In this document: positions 1 through 12,023 of the stretch, piece after piece
How the letters are laid out: every line of letters starts with the position of its first letter
Numbering within the stretch: position 1 is the stretch's first letter
Source: Acheta domesticus
Taxonomy: Eukaryota > Arthropoda > Insecta > Orthoptera > Gryllidae
Direction of reading: 5' to 3'
Assembly: GCA_031308135.1 (NCBI GenBank)
Contig: JAHLJT010000631.1
Coordinates: forward strand, 192,106,281-192,170,280
Length of the DNA: 64,000 nucleotides
Position numbers and translations under genes: made by a program
The notes under the pieces: model-generated
Seen by the model: the letters and a program-made list of their open reading frames with translations, nothing else
What the model was told of the DNA's origin: nothing
The model's database searches: none

Positions 1-1617
1 CTGTCTTCCCGCCTGTCTTGTCTGTTTGTCTGTCTTCCCGCATGTCTGTCTTCCCGCATGTCTGTCTTCCCGCATGTCTGTCTTCCCGCATGTCTGTCTT
101 CCCGCATGTCTGTCTTCCCGCATGTCTGTCTGCCCCGTATGTCTGTCTTCCCGCATATCGGTCTTCCCGCATGTCTGTCTGCCCGCCCGCATGTCTGTCT
201 GCCCGCCCGCATGTCTGTCTGCCCGCCCGCATGTCTGTCTGCCCGCCCGCATGTCTGTCTGCCCGCCCGCATGTCTGTCTGCCCGCCCGCATGTCTGTCT
301 GCCCGCCCGCATGTCTGTCTGCCCGCCCGCATGTCTGTCTGCCCGCCCGCATGTCTGTCTGCCCGCCCGCATGTCTGTCTGCCCGCCCGCATGTCTGTCT
401 GCCCGCCCGCATGTCTGTCTGCCCGCCCGCATGTCTGTCTGCCGCCCCATGTCTGTCTGCCCGCCCGCATGTCTGTCTGCCCGCCCGCATGTCTGTCTGC
501 CCGCCCGCATGTCTGTCTGCCCGCCCGCATGTCTGTCCTGCCCGCATGTCTGTCTGCCCGCATGTCTGTCTGCCCGCATGTCTGTCTGCCCGCATGTCTG
601 TCTGCCCGCATGTCTGTCTGCCCGCATGTCTGTCTGCCCGCATGTCTGTCTGCCCGCATGTCTGTCTGCCCGCATGTCTGTCTGCCCGCATGTCTGTCTG
701 CCCGCATGTCTGTCTGCCCGCATGTCTGTCTGCCCGCATGTCTGTCTGCCCGCATGTCTGTCTGCCCGCATGTCTGTCTGCCCGCATGTCTGTCTGCCCG
801 CATGTCTGTCTGCCCGCATGTCTGTCTGCCCGCATGTCTGTCTGCCCGCATGTCTGTCTGCCCGCATGTCTGTCTGCTCCGCATGTCTGTCTGTCTCCGC
901 ATGTCTGTCTGCTCCGCATGTCTGCTGTCTGCCCGCATGTCTGTCTGTCTCCGCATGTCTGTCTGTCTTCCCGCATGTCTGTCTGTCTTCCCGCATGTCT
1001 GTCTGTCTTCCCGCATGTCTGTCTGTCTGCCCGCATGTCTGTCTGTCTTCCCGCATGTCTGTCTGTCTTCCCGCATGTCTGTCTGTCTGCCCGCATGTCT
1101 GTCTGTCTTCCCGCATGTCTGTCTGTCTTCCCGCATGTCTGTCTGTCTGCCCGCATGTCTGTCTGTCTGCCCGCATGTCTGTCTGTCTTCCCGCATGTCT
1201 GTCTGTCTTCCCGCATGTCTGTCTGTCTTCCCGCCTGTCTGTCTGTCTTCCCGCATGTCTGTCTGTCTTCCCGCATGTCTGTCTGTCTTCCCGCATGTCT
1301 TGTCTGCCCGCCTGTCTGTCTGTCTGCCCGCCTGTCTGTCTGTCTGCCCGCCTGTCTGTCTGTCTGCCCGCCTATGTCTGTCTGCCCGCCTGTCTGTCTG
1401 TCTGCCCGCCTGTCTGTCTGCCCGCCTGTCTGACTGCCCGCATGTCTGACTGCCCGCATGTCTGACTGCCCGCTTGTCTGTCTGCCCGCTTGTCTGACTG
1501 CCCGCTTGTCTGTCTGCCCGCTTGTCTGACTGCCCGCTTGTCTGACTGCCCGCTTGTCTGACTGCCCGCTTGTCTGACTGCCCGCTTGTCTGACTGCCCG
1601 CTTGTCTGACTGCCCGC
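1..1617. repeat. Tetranucleotide-built minisatellite, 16-bp and 20-bp units
   Basis: A continuous tandem array runs off the left edge of the window. Every unit is assembled from four-base blocks (CATG, TCTG, CCCG and variants). Blocks of units switch form along the array. Positions 26-173 use CATGTCTGTCTTCCCG (16 bp). Positions 174-535 use a 20-bp unit with a doubled CCCG. Positions 536-880 return to a 16-bp unit ending TCTGCCCG. Positions 958-1296 use a 20-bp unit with three TCTG/TCTT blocks. Positions 1297-1437 begin with CCTG, and 1438-1617 use units with TCTGACTG. The unit lengths are not multiples of three and the units lack stops, so all three forward frames stay open for about 1.4 kb. 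The resulting Cys/Pro/His-rich translations are not credible proteins. Confidence 0.97.
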
Positions 1618-1869
1618 ATGATGAGAAATTTCTCCGCAATAGTTCAACGTCGCCGACACACCATCGTTGCACCGCGCGGCCATCCTCTGTCTGTCTCGTC
1701 TTCACCCACCCTCCGCCATCTTGCCTCCACCGCACAATAGCGTGGGTTCCGCGTGAGCGCCAGCGCCAGCGCCGCAACAAAGCCCGTCTTCCCGCGGTTG
1801 GACGCCGCGGCGGCACCTCAGCTACTTGCGCGTGGGCGGGCGTCGCCTGGCGCTGTGCTTGAGGTCGCT

Positions 1870-2520
1870 CCTCCAAATCGGCACGCTCCCGCCCTCGCCC
1901 TGCCCGTCCCAACACCGCCCGCCACTCCTCGCCACGCCTTCGGTCCGCCCGCCCCAGCCGTGCCCCCGCCCCGCCCCAGCCCCTCCCCGCCCCAGCCTCG
2001 CGCCGCCACGTCCCACCCCAGCCCCAGCCCTAGCGTCGCCCTGGCCTTGCCCCAGCCCCGCCCCGTCTACGCTCCAGCCCTGCCCCAGCCCCGCCCCCTT
2101 CCCCCGCCCAAGCCACGCCCCAGCTCCGCCTCAGCTCCATCCCCGCCCCAGCCCCGCCACAGTCCCACCACAGCCCCGCGCCGCCCCGCCCCAGTCCTAG
2201 CCCCAGGCCCAGCCTCGCTCTAGCCCCGCCCCGGCCTCATCCCAGCCCCATCCCAGCCCTGCCCCGCCCTGCCCTGTCCTGCTCTGCCCTGCCTTGCCCT
2301 GCCCCGCCCCGCCCCATACCCGCCCTACCCCACCCCGCCCCAGCTCCGGCCAAGGCCCACCCCATCCCCGCCCCTCCCTAGCCCTACCCCCACCTCGCCC
2401 CATCCCCTCCCCACTCCGCCGCATCCCCGCCCTACCGCGCCCCACCTCGCCCCACCCGCTTCACTCCACTCAAGCCCTGCCACAACCCCGCCCCATCCCT
2501 TCCCAAGCCCCGTGGCATTC
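1870..2520. repeat. C-rich simple sequence (CCCCGCCCCAG-like)
   Basis: Highly imperfect runs of CCCCGCCCC and GCCCCAGCC make the plus strand almost free of A and G-only stretches. No fixed unit length is kept, unlike the array to the left. The minus strand carries many G-runs and could form quadruplexes (inference). Open frames here are proline/alanine-rich on plus and glycine/arginine-rich on minus, which is composition and not coding. Confidence 0.85.
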
Positions 2521-4190
2521 CGCGCGCTGTACCGTCCTGTGCCCGCGCTCTCTCCATCCATCTCCGGCACGTCCATCCTGCAGCCGTGCGTGTTGACCGT
2601 GCCCGTCAGGGCGGACAGTGCCCATTGCTGACGTCATGCTAGCGTCGCGCTTCGTCCGAAAGCCGTCATATGTTCCCGGTCTGAGCCTCGCCTTCAAGCT
2701 CGACAATTGGGAGGGTCTCGACTGTCAGAGTAATCTCTTTGGAGAATGGGTATTGTGAAAACGTGTATTGCCTTGTATATGAAAGACTTCTCGCTGAATG
2801 TGACATTCTATACAAGACAAAGTTCCTACGTTTTTCAAAAGTAAGTAAACTCTAAATATAATACAAGAGCTTTAAGTTATAAGAGGTGTGTGTCTGTCCA
2901 AGGAGTTAATGTCCTTTCAGATTCGTTCGCATCCTTGAATACTCATCGGTTGGTGACTAAAGCAAAAAAGTTCCAGAACTTTCTCCAAAATGTTGTAAAA
3001 TATAAGTAAACGTTGACTAGTAAGAAATTATCTGGTATTAATAGTTGTATATAAATATGTATCGATTCGAAATGGACAAATGGTTAAAGAGGAGTGGATG
3101 ATTATATTGGAAATAACAGAATGTTTCTTGCTCCACGTTTATTTGTCTAACCATTTCTTATACTTTGAAAAACGAAATCTTGTTCGGCAAGCGACTATTC
3201 TGAAGTTCTTTTCCTCTTCCACCTTCTCCCAACGTTTCATGCCAAATCTCCCACATTCCTCATCTGTGGAAGGCGGTCCTTTCCAGCTCTGTTTCATCAT
3301 GAAAACCTCTCAGGTTCACTCAAGGTCCACCGCTGCTATCGACCAAGGAACTCAGCAGAATCCATCTCTCCGTTGGCTCCACTCGCAGTACAATGGACGG
3401 ACGTCCGACGGCTTCCCCGCCTCGCCCCTTTCTTGCTCGCCCTCATTGTGGTCATCCCACGAATTTTTCTTTTCCAACTCTTTTTGGTTTCTTTTCTTTC
3501 TATCGTCTTTCCTTCTTTATGCTCGCAATGTTCACGTTCCATTTATTACATACGGAAAATCATATCTTTGAGAAACGCTGTAGGACGTGCTTCTTTTCAA
3601 TGAGATTTTCAAATTTATTGTCGAACAACGCTTTTTTCACAATATGATTAAAAGAACTAAATATATTCATTTGAATTATATTAACAGTATAGTACTACCC
3701 AGCTTTCGTTAACGTGAATTTCTCTAGTGATTACCTATTAATTAGGTTGTGTTTCCAGTGTTATGTGAGGCACACATGTGTAAATAATTTTATCTGACAT
3801 TTTGGAGAAAATCGAGGTGATTTGCCTTACTGAAGATGTTGCTGTGTCCAAATTTCAACGAATTTCAAAAACGCGCAACAAATGGCAGTGATAATTCTCT
3901 CTCGCGTGTGTCTGTAATTGTATAATGCCCATTACACTTAGCAATATCGTGTGAAATATGAAATAGGTTACCATTATTTCAAGCCGAATGCCTCGTTTGT
4001 TTTAATGGTCATCTAAGAACTTCAAATGGAAAAGAATGAATGTTTAAATTCAAAATAATGCATTGAAATTTTGGATTAATACATCACAAAAATATGTACC
4101 TCAGTTACATACATTCTGTAATTAATATTATCGGATAATTAACTTTCATGAGGTTGTAAACTGTATTCAAGAGAATTGCAGTTAACCTAC
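2521..4190. other. No supported gene; AT-rich DNA
   Basis: The C-rich tract gives way to AT-rich unique-looking DNA. An open frame at 3080-3571 (163 codons) shows no recognisable domain, and it covers an abrupt change in composition. I saw no transposon ends or RNA genes here. Confidence 0.5.
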
Positions 4191-4749
4191 GTTTGTGTCC
4201 CATATACCCGTCTCTTCCTTTTTTGCGCATCTTAGTTCTAGAAAGTCCCGTTCTTTGTTCTGTCGGACATTATATTTCATTGATGGTTTTCGCTGTTTGC
4301 TCCCAAAACAAAAGAAACTGGGTATTGAGTGCCTACTGAATATCCGTTGCGAGGATCAACGCTGCATCTTTAAAATACCTGGTCTTATCTGTTCTTCTCC
4401 ATATCACGATGCGTGTTTCGTATCCTGTACACTTTCTTTTTTCTACCTGTTTTCCCATCGAAAACGTAAGCACGCGTTCTTTCCCAACTTCACGACCGAT
4501 CTACTTTTGACGACGCATCCACCTCTTGCTTCTCCATTCTTCACGAGAGAAAGAGGCCTCGTCAACGGTGCACCCACTCTTGGCGCACCCAGCACCAACA
4601 TCTCAACTTCTATCCACCCACCGTCCTCCTGCTCGTCCTCTCGGGCCTTGGCCACTGAGGAATCGCCGCTTCCATTGGACGGCCGCGTCCTCCCCCAGCG
4701 ACACACAATGGCAACGCGGACGGCACCGGAAGTGCTCAAGGCAGGAGCC

Positions 4750-5380
4750 TCGGTCGAGGATGCTGCCCCCTTCTCCCCCTCCCCACCCCACCCATCACCC
4801 ACCCAACGTACTGTACCCACCGCCCCCAATACAATTCCTTTCCTATCCACGCTCCCTCTCTATCTCCTGCCCCCTCCCGCCCTCTGCCCGCCACTGCCCC
4901 TCCACCATCTTACACTCACCCGTCGCCACCCATGCTCCTCTCCTCGGTCGTCTGCATCGCCCTCCGCCCCCCTCCCCTCACCATGTTCCACCACCCTTCA
5001 CCACCACCCTTCACCCCATCTAACCCCTCAACCCCTCAGTCACCTTTCCAACCCTTCCATCCCTCTCATCCTTCACCACCCCTTCTTCCAGAGTGTCCTC
5101 ACCCCCTGCACCGTCTTCCACCCCCCTGCCCCGCTCTACCACCCATCGCCCCCTCAAACCCCTTCACACTTCAGCTACCCTTCCCGTCCGTCCACTCCTC
5201 TTGCCCTTTACCGCCCCCTTCTTCTAGAGTGTCCTGACATCCTGCTCCGCCGTCTCTGCAGCCCCTGCCATTGCCACTAACACCTCCGCCGCCACTACCG
5301 CCGCCACGTCAACTACCACTACCACCGCCCTGGCCGCTGCCCCTGTCGCCGCCGCCTCCTTGCCAGGCTCCGCCGCCGCT
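4750..5380. repeat. Pyrimidine-rich (CCT/CCA/CCG) low-complexity tract
   Basis: The plus strand is dominated by C with T, in short irregular CCCTCC, CACCC and CCGCCA motifs. The last 100 bp become a degenerate CCX trinucleotide repeat (5270-5375). The 361-codon open frame covering 4195-5280 owes its length to the lack of stop codons in this composition and matches no family I know. Confidence 0.8.
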
Positions 5381-6071
5381 TGGCGACGCGACAAACTTCC
5401 GTCATAAATCAGGCGCCGCGAATTACGGGAGCGACGGACGCAAGCGCGCGGCAATATACTACGTATCGCGCATTGTTTGGATTATAGGGAAGATGTAGGG
5501 CACGGTGATTAAAGTGCTCATTAAGAAGCCTGCATCATGTCTCGAGTGCATTCCTGGTGGCGACGAACAAATTAAACGATGGGAGTGATATTGGCGAAAT
5601 ATCGCTACAGGAAAAGGGATGGGCTGTGAAAATGGTGGAATATTGTGGAGAACAAAGAGCGAGAAAGGTGAAAAAAGGGTAAACAAACACATCAAGTGAC
5701 TAATATTTTAATACAAAATAACCATTGTGCGATTATATCAATATAATAAAATAAGTAATAAAATACTAATTTAAAAACTGGTAACGATCAAACCCATTTT
5801 TGAAAAAAATAGCGGTAATTTTCCTTCTTTGTAAAGTGGCCTGCCGGAAATTTTTGAATATGTAATAAATATTTTTATTAAGTTAAAATAACATTATAAT
5901 ACTTATATCTATTGTGAAACGTTTTGCGCAAAAAATATTTCCTGCCTTACAAAAACGTGCTTTGAAAAACGATCAAAAGGAACTGAAAGAATCATTTCTG
6001 CAAAGCCCGAATTGTGTAATATTTATATAAGACTCGCTTTTTAAAACATCGTTGTAAGCTGTAAGTAACGC
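5381..6071. other. No supported gene; AT-rich spacer
   Basis: A short GC-rich fringe (5385-5460) continues from the C-rich tract. It is followed by AT-rich DNA with A-runs and no gene, RNA or repeat structure that I can support. Confidence 0.5.
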
Positions 6072-7060
6072 TTAACCCGGGAGTGGTAACGCGGGGCTCT
6101 GTGGGACCCCCACGATCCTTTCTTCCCGCTTGTTGTGATACCCATGTTGGCTACCCTGACCATTGCTTTAGTACCTTTCTCTTTTTGTATCATTATATTT
6201 AGTGTACCCTCAGTTTGCCAGTTTAGTGAGTTTTATCCGTGTAGCAAGCTATTGTTTTGTTTGGGGTGCCCAGAGAACCCCGCGTTACCTTCTACATTCG
6301 CAAAAGTGTCTTCAGTCTCGTACTTTCTATTAGTTTGGGAACGTATTGCATGCTGTATTTTTACGTTAGGAAGTAGTACTGAAGTACTACGAACATTTTA
6401 GTTCACTTTGTATGTTAAAAAAGGAGTGAAGAATACGCCAACTTTTGCTGAAAGCGGGAACAGAATATCGTTACTCACCGCCCAGGAAAAAGCAGTCTGC
6501 ACGGAATTCCAAAAACCCAGGATAATGTTTTCTTTGTTTATTGATTTGGATTTGATTGAGAGAATTACAGAATCCACCAACATAAAAAATGAAATGGATT
6601 TGGAGAGGAATAACAGTGATCGCAGCACGTATAAGACTGACAAAGAGGAAATGAAGGCAGTAATTGTGCTACATATTTTGGCTGGATCTGTGAAATCAGG
6701 GCACCAAAATCTTGCTGAATTGTGGAATGTGGGTAATATGGTTATTGAAATTTTCCATTGTACTTTGAATTTGAAAAGATTTCAATTTTTGCTACGAAAC
6801 ATGGGATTGGATGTGACAACACGCGCAGACCGGTTGAAAAAGTAACTCCAAATATTAAATGTTTTCCTGACGAATTCTCAGAGTTGTTTAGGAACTTAAA
6901 TTCTTAATAAAATGTTAAATTGCATGCAAAACGTTGTTAATAATATAAGAAGAATATTATATTATTTTTTTAAAAATAATTTAACATATATCATGAAAAG
7001 AGTGTGGGTGTCTGGAGACCACTTTTGTTTCAGAAAGTCACGTTACCACTGCAGGGTTAA
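6072..7060. mobile_element. Internally deleted piggyBac-type transposon with both TTAA ends
   Basis: The left end reads TTAACCCGGGAGTGGTAACG (6072-6091). The reverse complement of the right end reads TTAACCCTGCAGTGGTAACG (7041-7060), so 18 of 20 bases match. TTAA at both ends followed by CCC is the hallmark of piggyBac insertion. Behind each terminus lies a second GC-rich inverted block (GGGACCCCCAC on the left, GTGGGTGTCTGG on the right). The 981 bp between the TTAAs is too short for a full transposase gene, and only its N-terminal to middle part survives inside. It is therefore a non-autonomous deletion derivative. The conserved ends suggest it could be mobilised in trans by a related active element (inference). 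Confidence 0.93.
6408..6845 (+). pseudogene. piggyBac transposase fragment (start of the DDE_Tnp_1_7 region)
   Basis: The frame is open from just after a TAG at 6399-6401 to a TAA at 6843-6845. It has no ATG until 6525, so the upstream part is probably read-through of lost coding sequence. The translation contains the family's characteristic series: FSLFIDLDLIERITESTN, then MKAVIVLHILAGSVKSGHQN, LAELWNV, a FHCTLNLKRFQFLLRNMG block and TRADRLKK. Known piggyBac transposases have the same order (target-domain helix, KAFIGLLxLAG, LxELWS, F..xMSxxRFxxLLRxLRFD). The catalytic aspartate region and the C-terminal zinc-binding domain are missing. Only about 210 bp separate the stop from the right end of the element. 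It cannot encode an active enzyme. Confidence 0.9.
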
Positions 7061-7489
7061 TTAGTCATTTAAAATTATCAAGTGACGATGGGTATCTGTG
7101 ATCGTACAGCAACACTTGGTTGCATTTCTTTTGCAACCGTTTTGTACGAGAATATCCTTTGGTGTCTTAAAACAACTGTCCTGTGTATCGAACTCGCAAA
7201 GATTTTAGTTCAATGCCACAAAAATTACCATCGTAGGCACAAATGGACAGTCATAAAACACAAAATTCTCGTTTCTATAACTGATTTAAAACATCTTCAG
7301 TGCATTTTATCCTCGTCTAGTATACAAGTACATGCAAACATTCGTTAATTCCCGAAACACTTCCTCGTTAAACGTCTCAGTACTTGTACTCGACAAATCG
7401 ATCCACGATAATAGATCGACTATCAAGATCTGAATCGCGACAACACGTCTATTACCGCGGCTGCAGCAGCCTCTTGTCAGTGGAGCGAA

Positions 7490-7765
7490 GTGTCCTCGCA
7501 TTAGCCCTCCCCCTTAATCAATAACACGAAATTAATGACCTCGTCGCGACGCCGCCGCCGCCGCCCTCTCCTCGGGCGCCATTATCGCCTCGTGGCCCAA
7601 ATCCCGCTGACTTACGGCTTAGCGCAATTTAGCAGCCTCCCTCCAGCCCGGCGACGCGACGGTGGCGGTGGCGGAAGTGGTTGTGGTAGTGTAGTGGTGA
7701 TGTCCGTGACGGCGGCGGTGCAATTGGTGACCGTCGCGGAGGAACGGTTAAGATGAGCGGCAACA
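7490..7765. promoter_or_regulatory. CpG island with homeodomain-type and PHO/YY1-type motifs
   Basis: The DNA is CpG-dense against an AT-rich background. It contains TTAATCAATAA (7514-7524), AATTAATGACC (7530-7540), a GCC trinucleotide run (7548-7563) and GCGCCATTATCGCC (from 7576), whose GCCAT core matches the PHO/YY1 type. The last third is a GGTGGC/GTGGTG low-complexity stretch. No coding frame is recognisable. Island-style promoter or enhancer is the likeliest role, but the sequence does not prove it. Confidence 0.35.
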
Positions 7766-10700
7766 TTGTTGTCTCTGTAGAATGGTTGACCGAGAGGGGC
7801 TAGGGTTCGAGTCTTGACAGAAGCGGATTATCAAGACAGACTACATACCTGTGTCGAAATGAACCTCTAATTGGAGAAGAATTGTAGCAACGGGCAGCTG
7901 TGATCGGTAGTCTCCCGTGGCTTTTCTGATCTGTATCTTGACAAATGAGTCATAAACGAGCGCGATCTTCCCTTCTTCATACTTGTAACGCCTCTCTCCT
8001 CGTATTTTTACTTACAAGCATAAACTATCACATATGATGGGAGTTTAGGACTTGTTCTACCTGCAATGGTGTCTGGCAAGAGAAGATATCTCAAGCCGAC
8101 ATTTAGGTCGGTACAGGATCTTACAGGATCGTAGGATCTTACCCCCAGTGGGTGGAAACCACGCCAGCTCTCGGTAAAGAAAACGCACTACTCTGTCGGA
8201 ACTAATGACTTTAGAAGAGGACGCGTTCGTAATCAATACTCGCTTACTCTCTGACGGGGATGGTACCGATGGTGGCGAAGGGGGGCGACGATGGCAACAG
8301 GAACAGCGCGGCGAGGGCAAAAAGGAGTGATGGGAGATTTCCGCCGGGGCAGCGGCGATGGCGATGACGTAATGCCATCGTGGTGATGTAAGGGGAGATG
8401 CACGAGTGGTGGCAGGTGTGTTTGTGTGCGTGCGCGTGAGGAGATGACTTTGTTGAGGGGGTTGGGACTGTGGCGAAGATAGAATGCAGCAGAGGGAGGG
8501 ATGGCAGAAGCTGGGCAGTGAATTTGATGGGTAGGATGGGAGCAGAGGGAGTAGGGAGCAGAGACTAGTGATGTCCGCGGGGTCTTGGCGTGTGAAGAGA
8601 ACCGAAGTTGTACAGTGTTGGGGCTACGATAAAGTGACGTTTCGTCTACGGATTATTCGTCTACGTCTTCTACGAATTCAGAATTGAAAATAAAGTTTTG
8701 GGTTGTATTGATGAGGAGTTAAGATAGGAATAAGTATTATCGTCATATTCATTTTGCAGAATTTCTTTACTCATGTGTAAATGAGGGACGTGATATAATA
8801 TGATTTTGAAAAGAGGACGGTGTTGACAGATATGTGATAGAATCGTTGAGAGAGATGGTTAATTTTCCAAAATTGGCAACAGATTGGTTGTTGCTGTTTC
8901 ATATCGAAAGCATACCCCGAAGTAATGAAAACAAGTAACGATGACTGTGTTTTATGTGGTAAAGAGTGGAAGGTGGGACACTCTAGAAAGTGAGTATTAG
9001 GAGGTGTAATGTTAGGAGACTAGAGGTGATGGTATGGGCGGTGCGCAAACTGGGAGGTTAGGGTACCCTTTCCGACTCGTGCGTAAATCAAGGAGAGCTG
9101 GCTTCGAACTCTGTCTCTTGGGAAGATTACTGCCTCTCTTTCTGTCATCGTTTGTCCTCCGGCATTGCGTCGTTGGAATAATTGATGGTATTGCTGTTCT
9201 CTGAGACTTAAAGAGCAAAAGATGACACTCAATGTGAACGTAAGGAAAGTGCTTCGCGAAACTTGGAGAAAAAAATATGTGATCTTTCGCAGTTCTCTGC
9301 TCTGCAGAATAATGTTTGTACACTTTAATGGTTGCAGTAATCATCCACGTGGAGAAAAGAATGAAAATATTCAAAATATGTGAGGTATTTTTACAGCATA
9401 AAAATGAAAATTCGTAGTATTTGACGAATAAACAAATAAAATGGTTTGTCTATGGTATATCAACGTTTTCAAATAAATTTACAATTAATACAAGCAGTTT
9501 ACCCTAGAATATGTCAGTACGTGTAATTTGTTTAGTTGTTTTGTCTTTGTGATTAGTAGAATTAGTCAGTGAATTATGATTTTGTCTAAGTAAAAATAAA
9601 GTTATAACATCTTTATTTATTACATATAAAATATTCGAAAAAATTATGAATTTTACCAAGGTTTTACAATTATGATTTTTTCATACCACTGTTTTAGAAT
9701 TTGGTAAATTGAATCTCTGAATGTGCATAATGTCCAATTAAATAATTTTCATGAAAGCAGGTGAACAGTTGCTATTAGATCTAAAACCATTACGTAATTG
9801 TCACGTGATAGGTCTCAACGAACAAATCATAACCTCATGAAAATTTTCCGTACATAAAACAATATTTCTATGTGACAAAAATAAAAACTACATTAAATCT
9901 CAACAATTGTCACCAATGCCATGAGAAGGAAAAGAACAGGAACGTTATCCCGCATCTGCGTAGATGTCCGTAGTTGTCCATGCTCTTCAATGCGCCGACA
10001 GCCAGGATTAAGTGAGTTAGCTCATCAGAGTATTCAAGGAAAACATTAATAGTGTTCAAGAAAAATGAAAAGAAGTTCCATAAAAAATTAACAGATAAAA
10101 TGGATTTTGCGAATGTAAAGTATATCATCGTTCATCAGAAACAATAGATTACTTGATTTCTGGGGTCACAAATCTGGTCAACAAATATTATGATGGTGGA
10201 TATATAAGATAAAAGGCAAAACGCCTTCCATATCTTTTTTCTTTTGTAGCGTTCTTGGTCCTCTGTTCAGCTTTCTCTGAGGTACGAGTATATTAGCGAG
10301 AGAAACCGAGCGTCTTGTTTTAGATCCCGACTTCAAGGTCAACTTGCAAAAAGGCTTATTTTCAAAACGTGTTTCTTAAAAGAGAATTGTGAATGGTTCA
10401 TTCTTTTGGTACCTTTTAAATATTCACAGCGACCTGAGAAAAACTATATAGGTAAAACGTTCCATCTCCCAACTACACCATTTCACTATCAACAAGCGGA
10501 GGGCTCCGCTGACATTAACTTATGTTCCTAAGTACCGATTGCCATGTATGTATGCTTTATGCTACTGTATGCTTTTTAGGGAGAACATCAACTTTGTAGT
10601 TAATAGAATGCCACTTCTCGAAGACAAATTTCAATCTAATTTTCAAAAGGATAAAAGATGGAGTTACACGTCGCTGGCTTGGAGGCTCATATACTGACGA

Positions 10701-11178
10701 AACTATCTTGTAAAATAAACCACTATATTACAAAAACTGCAGAAAAAGAAAGCAATGAATTTGCATTGGTATAGTGCAAGTAAAATTTATTGAGACAAGA
10801 ACCGTTGAAAATGAATCAATGTGAATATTGTAAAAGGAAATAATTGATGGTTTAGTGCACAAAATCTATAACATGAACTAATTCACCAAGTAATGTAATA
10901 AAAAAATATTATAGTACATTTAGTGATGTTAATAACTGAAAAGCAAATAGAGAATTGGTGACTTTCACTTGGAAATCGACTTACAATGTTAGCTTGTATC
11001 TATGGAGGATATACTATGTGACATAAAAGGTCACATTAACAAACATTAAAAAAATCTTTTGGAAAAATGAGGTCTTTGTCTTATCACGTGTATCTCCAAA
11101 ACCATTCCCGAATCGTGGAGGATTGTCCGGAGTATTTTAAATAAATATGAAGTCGAGAGTGAGGTATGTCTAATAGCT
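7766..11178. other. No supported gene; mixed G-rich then AT-rich DNA
   Basis: Positions 8250-8560 are G-rich with irregular GATGGCG/GGTGG motifs and could be regulatory or simple-sequence decay. The rest is AT-rich. Open frames are short and none has a recognisable domain. An isolated tRNA B-box-like string near 7803 lacks an A box at the right distance. Confidence 0.45.
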
Positions 11179-11186
11179 CCTTACAC

Positions 11187-12023
11187 CAGGCTGTTCCAAC
11201 TCAGCTGCCCGCAAGCGGGCACGCGGGAGCCCGCGAGCCACCGCTGGCACTGGCGGAGACTGGCGGGTACAGACTGCTGCCAACATTCGCTGCCGGCACC
11301 TGGCGAACTAGGCGCGAGTTGGCCTGGGCCTTTGGCGACGATTCGTTGCTGATGGCCGAAGCAGAGAGCCGTTAGGTTGGGGAGCGGACGGCACGCCGGG
11401 GCTCATATTTCCTATCAGAATGAAATCTTTAAATTTAACAGGAAACGTAAAATTGGTTTCAATTCAGCAATATTTTATTAAATTAATTTTAGATATATTT
11501 TTCTTAAGAAGTGAAACAATATCCTTCGGCTGCTGCGATGCATAGAACGCTCTTCAGTGTCTTGTCCTGCAGTAGGGTTCCTTCTTTCATTTTTATTATT
11601 TTCGTTGCAGAGAAAAGCTGCTCACAATCATATAGTGACGCAGACATAGATATAATCTTAGCTGCTTTTTATCAAGCTTGGGGAAAACTTCCTCATGTAA
11701 CTTCTGATATCGTCGCAACAAATTAAGGTATTAAAATATCTGTCCTTTAGAAGTTGGGAGTTCTGCAAATCTGTTATCTCCAACTGCATCGACAATGGCA
11801 AGGTATCCGGTGAGAGAAAAGGGGGTTGTGGCTTCCTCTGCCAGCTATCGCACTTCTCACATTGCTTCCACGAAAAGAAAAGCGAACGTGATAAACGAAG
11901 AGAAAAGCGTGATAAACGAAAAGAAAAGCGAACGTGAATCGTTCCTCTCCACAACCTCCACCTGGGCTAGACATGATTGCCGCCTGCGCCCGTGCCCGCG
12001 AGAGGACGAGTTGGAACAACTTG
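11187..12023. mobile_element. hAT-type DNA transposon remnant with inverted ends and 8-bp flank match
   Basis: The left end is CAGGCTGTTCCAACTC (11187-11202). The reverse complement of the right end is CAAGTTGTTCCAACTC (12008-12023), a 13/16 match. Further inside, both ends carry GCGGGCAC-type GC-rich blocks. The flanking 8-mers CCTTACAC (11179-11186) and CCTTAGAT (12024-12031) match at 6 of 8 positions. That fits an old 8-bp target-site duplication, which is typical of hAT insertion. The 837-bp element contains a decayed minus-strand transposase C-terminus. The agreement of ends, duplication length and internal homology makes the assignment strong. Confidence 0.85.
11504..11800 (-). pseudogene. 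hAT transposase C-terminal relic (dimerisation region)
   Basis: It reads right to left in two frames. From about 11800 to 11661 the frame gives MQLEITDLQNSQLLKDRY and a DDIRSYMRKFSPSL stretch, then stops at 11658-11660. The next frame, 11647 to 11504, gives SLYDCEQLFSATKIIKMK, then LQDKTLKSVLCIAAAEGY and a terminal stop. This order is the familiar C-terminal signature of hAT transposases of the GTF2IRD2/ZBED/FAM200-like group: a helix with ELQ, an FPxLR region, a STYxCEQLFSxMKxxKSxxRSRL block, then DEHLxSVLRIA. The catalytic core and BED finger are absent. It is dead because of a frameshift and truncation. Confidence 0.85.

Noticed and set aside
18..1465. Three overlapping 460-480-codon Cys/Pro/His-rich frames
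   Set aside because: They are the same tandem repeat read in three frames. A 16/20-bp unit with no stop keeps every frame open.
4195..5280. 361-codon frame with a Cys-containing N-terminal third
   Set aside because: Two thirds is C-rich simple sequence, and the N-terminal third has no known domain, no good start context and no splice evidence.
7795..7825. tRNA-like B box AGGGTTCGAGTC
   Set aside because: No A box 35-45 bp upstream and no T-stem pairing. An isolated chance match.
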